DNA of 64,000 nt from Roseomonas sp. (GTDB lineage: Bacteria > Pseudomonadota > Alphaproteobacteria > Acetobacterales > Acetobacteraceae): contig JADCFQ010000012.1 in assembly GCA_020249435.1 (NCBI GenBank), positions 124,001 to 188,000 of the forward strand, in the 5' to 3' direction. Shown here in pieces: positions 61,779 to 64,000 of this stretch; the first letter of the stretch is position 1; every line of letters begins with the position of its first letter. Position numbers and translations under genes: made by a program. The notes under the pieces were generated by a model. The model worked only from the letters and a program-made list of their open reading frames with translations, was not told where the DNA came from and searched no databases.

Positions 61779-62999
61779 ATGGCTGAAGCGCCCTATGACA
61801 TGGTTTTGCAGAATTTTCGCCTGGCCGATGGCGGGCCACCTGACCAGCGCCTGGCGCTGAAGGATGGGCGGATTGCGGCCATCCTGCCCGCCGATGCGCC
61901 GGCGCCTCGGGCAGGGCAAAGCCTGGATTTGGGCGGGGATTTGCTGCTGCCGGGCCTGGTTGATGGCCATATGCATCTGGACAAGACCCTGTTCGGCCTG
62001 CCCTGGACGCCCCATGCCGCCGAGCCCTTCCGCATGAGCCGGATTGCGACCGATGCCAAGCTATTGCCATCCCTGCCGCTTGATACCGCCGCGCGGGCCG
62101 GGGCGTTGATCCGCCGCTGTGTCGCCAATGGCACGGCGCATATCCGCACCCATGCCGATATCACGCCCGCCTTTGGGCTTTCGGCCCTTGAAGGCGTGCT
62201 GGCCGCGCGTGAGGCGCATAAGGCCGCCGCCACGGTGCAGGTGGTGGCCTTCCCCCAGGCCGGCGTGATGCGGGCTGGCGGTAAGCCCATGCTCGATCTG
62301 CTGGATGCCGCCATTGGCGCGGGGGCAGAGCTGGTGGGTGGCATTGACCCTTGCGAGGTGGATCGCGACTCGCGCGGGCAATTGGACGGCATTTTTGCCA
62401 TTGCCGAAAAGCGCGGCGTTGGCGTGGATATTCATTTGCATGAACCAGGCGAGCTTGGCCTGTTCAGCCTGCTTGAAATCTGTGCCCGTGTGCGCGCGCA
62501 TGGCATGGCGGGACGGGCCACCATCAGCCACGGATTTTGTCTGGGTGGCATTGCCGAATCAAAACAAAAGGCGGCGGCGGAGATGATGGCATCTTGCGGT
62601 GTTGCGCTGGTGACGCATGGCGCGGGCAGTGCGACCATGCCGCCCTTGATGCTGCTGCGCCGCGCCGGTGTACGCGTTTTTTGCGGCAATGATGATGTGC
62701 GCGATACCTGGAGCCCCTATGGCAATGCCGATATGCTGGAACGCGCTTCCGTGATCGGCTGGCGGGAAGATTTGCGCCATGATCCGTTGATCCTGGAATT
62801 ATTCAGCATGGTGTCATCAGAAGGTGCCGCGGCGCTCGGCATTCCGGATTACGGGATCGCGCCCGGCAATCCTGCGCATTTCTTCACCATTGCGGCTGAG
62901 AATATTCCGGATGCGATTGGCGCGCATCCGCCGCGGAAGCGGGTGTTTCATGCGGGGCGGCTGGTGGCGGCGGATGGCGTATGGAAGGACGCAGCATGA
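61779..62999 (+). CDS. Amidohydrolase of the cytosine deaminase-like group
   Basis: The 406-residue metal-dependent hydrolase has the amidohydrolase barrel sites in order: DGHMHLDKT (about residues 66-74), GGIDPCEVDRD, DIHLHEPGE, SHGF, and GNDDVRDTWSPYG with the catalytic Asp. These resemble CodA-type cytosine or N-isopropylammelide deaminases. The substrate is unknown. The ATG at 61779 has GGGAGG 6 nt upstream; one at 61773 is too close to it. The stop overlaps the oxidoreductase gene by 4 nt. Confidence 0.87.
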   Translation: MAEAPYDMVLQNFRLADGGPPDQRLALKDGRIAAILPADAPAPRAGQSLDLGGDLLLPGLVDGHMHLDKTLFGLPWTPHAAEPFRMSRIATDAKLLPSLPLDTAARAGALIRRCVANGTAHIRTHADITPAFGLSALEGVLAAREAHKAAATVQVVAFPQAGVMRAGGKPMLDLLDAAIGAGAELVGGIDPCEVDRDSRGQLDGIFAIAEKRGVGVDIHLHEPGELGLFSLLEICARVRAHGMAGRATISHGFCLGGIAESKQKAAAEMMASCGVALVTHGAGSATMPPLMLLRRAGVRVFCGNDDVRDTWSPYGNADMLERASVIGWREDLRHDPLILELFSMVSSEGAAALGIPDYGIAPGNPAHFFTIAAENIPDAIGAHPPRKRVFHAGRLVAADGVWKDAA

Positions 63000-64000
63000 C
63001 CGAAGAAGCTGGGGTGTTTGATTTTATTGTCTCGGGCGCTGGGTCCGCAGGCGCGGCAGTGGCGGCGCGGCTTTCGGAAGATGGGCGTTATACCGTGTGC
63101 CTGCTGGAAGCCGGGCCGCCGGATCGCAACCCATGGATTCACATTCCGCTCGGTTTTGCGAAAGTCTATGCCAATCCGGCGATCAATTGGTGCTTTGAAA
63201 GCCAGCCGCAAAAGCAATTGAATGATCGCAAATTCTTTGTGCCGCGCGGGAAGACCTTGGGCGGGACGAGTTCGATCAATGGCATGGTCTATATGCGCGG
63301 CAATCCGCGTGATTATGATGGCTGGCGTCAGCGTGGCTGCACGGGATGGGATTATGATTCCGTGCTGCCCTTTTTCAAAAAAAGCGAGAACCAGACACGC
63401 GGCGCGGATGAGTTTCACGGCGTTGGCAGGCCGCTGACGGTTTCGGACCATGTGGCGACGACGGAATTGACGGAAGCCGTGATCAGCGCGGCGGAACAGG
63501 CCGGCATTCCGCGCAATCCGGATTTCAATGGCAAGGTGCAGGAAGGCACTGGCTATTATCAATCCACCACGGGGGCCAATCGGCGCTGGAGCGCGGCGCG
63601 CGCCTATCTGGTGCCCGCGAAGGGTCGCGCCAATCTGGATATCCGCACCAATGCGCATGCGACGCGGGTGGTGATTGAAGGTGGCCGCGCCATTGGCGTG
63701 GAATATCGCGATCCTGGTGGGTTGAAACGCGTGCGGGCGCGGCGGGAAGTGATTGTCTCGGGCGGCGCTTATGGGTCCCCGCAATTGCTCCAATTATCCG
63801 GGCTGGGGCCGGCGGAGCATTTGCAGGCCATGGGCATTCCGGTGCTGCGCGATATGCCGGCGGTGGGTGCCAATCTGCATGATCATTTCTGCGTCTATCT
63901 GATGTGGCGTTGCGCGAAGCCCCTTACTTTCAATGATCTGGAAAAAAGCTGGCCGCGCAAGATTGCCGCTGCCTTGCAATATGGGCTGTTTCGCAGCGGA
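62996..64000 (+). CDS. GMC family oxidoreductase (choline dehydrogenase-like), cut by window edge
   Basis: The frame opens at ATG 62996 and stays open to the right edge (335 codons), so the C-terminal half including the catalytic His is missing. It shows the FAD motif FIVSGAGSAGAAVAARLSE (residues 10-28) and GGTSSINGMVYMRGNPRDYD, the GMC signature 1, then GAYGSPQLLQLSG (signature 2). GMC enzymes oxidise alcohols such as choline, glucose or polyethylene glycol. It is coupled to the amidohydrolase gene by a 4-nt overlap. Confidence 0.92.
   Translation, partial: MTEEAGVFDFIVSGAGSAGAAVAARLSEDGRYTVCLLEAGPPDRNPWIHIPLGFAKVYANPAINWCFESQPQKQLNDRKFFVPRGKTLGGTSSINGMVYMRGNPRDYDGWRQRGCTGWDYDSVLPFFKKSENQTRGADEFHGVGRPLTVSDHVATTELTEAVISAAEQAGIPRNPDFNGKVQEGTGYYQSTTGANRRWSAARAYLVPAKGRANLDIRTNAHATRVVIEGGRAIGVEYRDPGGLKRVRARREVIVSGGAYGSPQLLQLSGLGPAEHLQAMGIPVLRDMPAVGANLHDHFCVYLMWRCAKPLTFNDLEKSWPRKIAAALQYGLFRSG

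Noticed and set aside
1..64000. CRISPR array, insertion sequence, prophage or tRNA/rRNA gene
   Set aside because: Reading both strands I saw no regularly spaced repeats, transposase or integrase motifs, terminal inverted repeats or rRNA/tRNA consensus. A tRNAscan-SE and ISfinder run would settle it.

Overview
The window reads as a chromosome segment of a GC-rich alphaproteobacterium. Gene content and order (rpoZ-rsh-acpS-lepB-rnc-era-recO, rpmH-rnpA-yidD-yidC-engB, EipB- and Bug-type proteins, a ClpB of the usual length) fit Rhodospirillales, most likely a Roseomonas-like member of the Acetobacteraceae. The family placement is inference from gene content. I see no rRNA, tRNA, insertion sequence, prophage, CRISPR array or integrase. 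Genes are packed tightly and many overlap by 4 nt. The longest gene-free stretches are about 200-230 nt (61553-61778, 42128-42349, 40616-40819), so no gap exceeds 300 nt.

Layout. 1-7.8 kb: a DUF1566 secreted protein cut by the left edge, a MOSC protein, clpB, a kelch-repeat protein whose start codon lies in a perfect hairpin, and a chrA/rhodanese-ChrB chromate pair. 7.9-13.9 kb: an eight-gene minus-strand operon that joins a complete succinate dehydrogenase-like complex (iron-sulfur subunit, two membrane anchors, flavoprotein) to a split class I fumarase, a TauE/SafE exporter and a GNAT acetyltransferase. It is divergent from a TPP-dependent enzyme across a 17-bp palindrome. 15.6-17.8 kb: a class II aldolase and an altronate-dehydratase-type enzyme. 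17.9-19.7 kb: a clear TPP riboswitch in front of a lone peptide-type (family 5) ABC binding protein. 19.7-33 kb: eipB, aspS, rnd, two LPS-type glycosyltransferases, thrS, infC (apparent AUA start), an HMW1C-like GT41 glycosyltransferase, a CPD-type photolyase and a phosphoesterase.

33-44.5 kb: creatininase plus a Bug receptor, an SDR/DUF6134/FeS-type photolyase operon, SixA plus a CYTH-CHAD protein, a degenerate SNase, gltA with tandem terminators, a family 5 uracil-DNA glycosylase with a NYN protein, and folK. 44.6-53.5 kb: a housekeeping run (rpoZ, rsh, acpS, lepB, rnc, era, recO) and parC, closed by a bidirectional terminator. 53.6-58.2 kb: a complete BMP-type (purine nucleoside) ABC importer. 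58.3-61.6 kb: engB, yidC, yidD, rnpA, rpmH. 61.8-64 kb: an amidohydrolase and a GMC oxidoreductase that runs off the right edge.

The most interesting parts are (i) the thiamine-regulated family 5 binding protein, (ii) the dehydrogenase-fumarase-exporter operon, whose flavoprotein has Cys where succinate dehydrogenase carries its FAD-linking His, (iii) the solitary HMW1C-like glycosyltransferase, and (iv) several RNA or DNA dyads that cover start regions.
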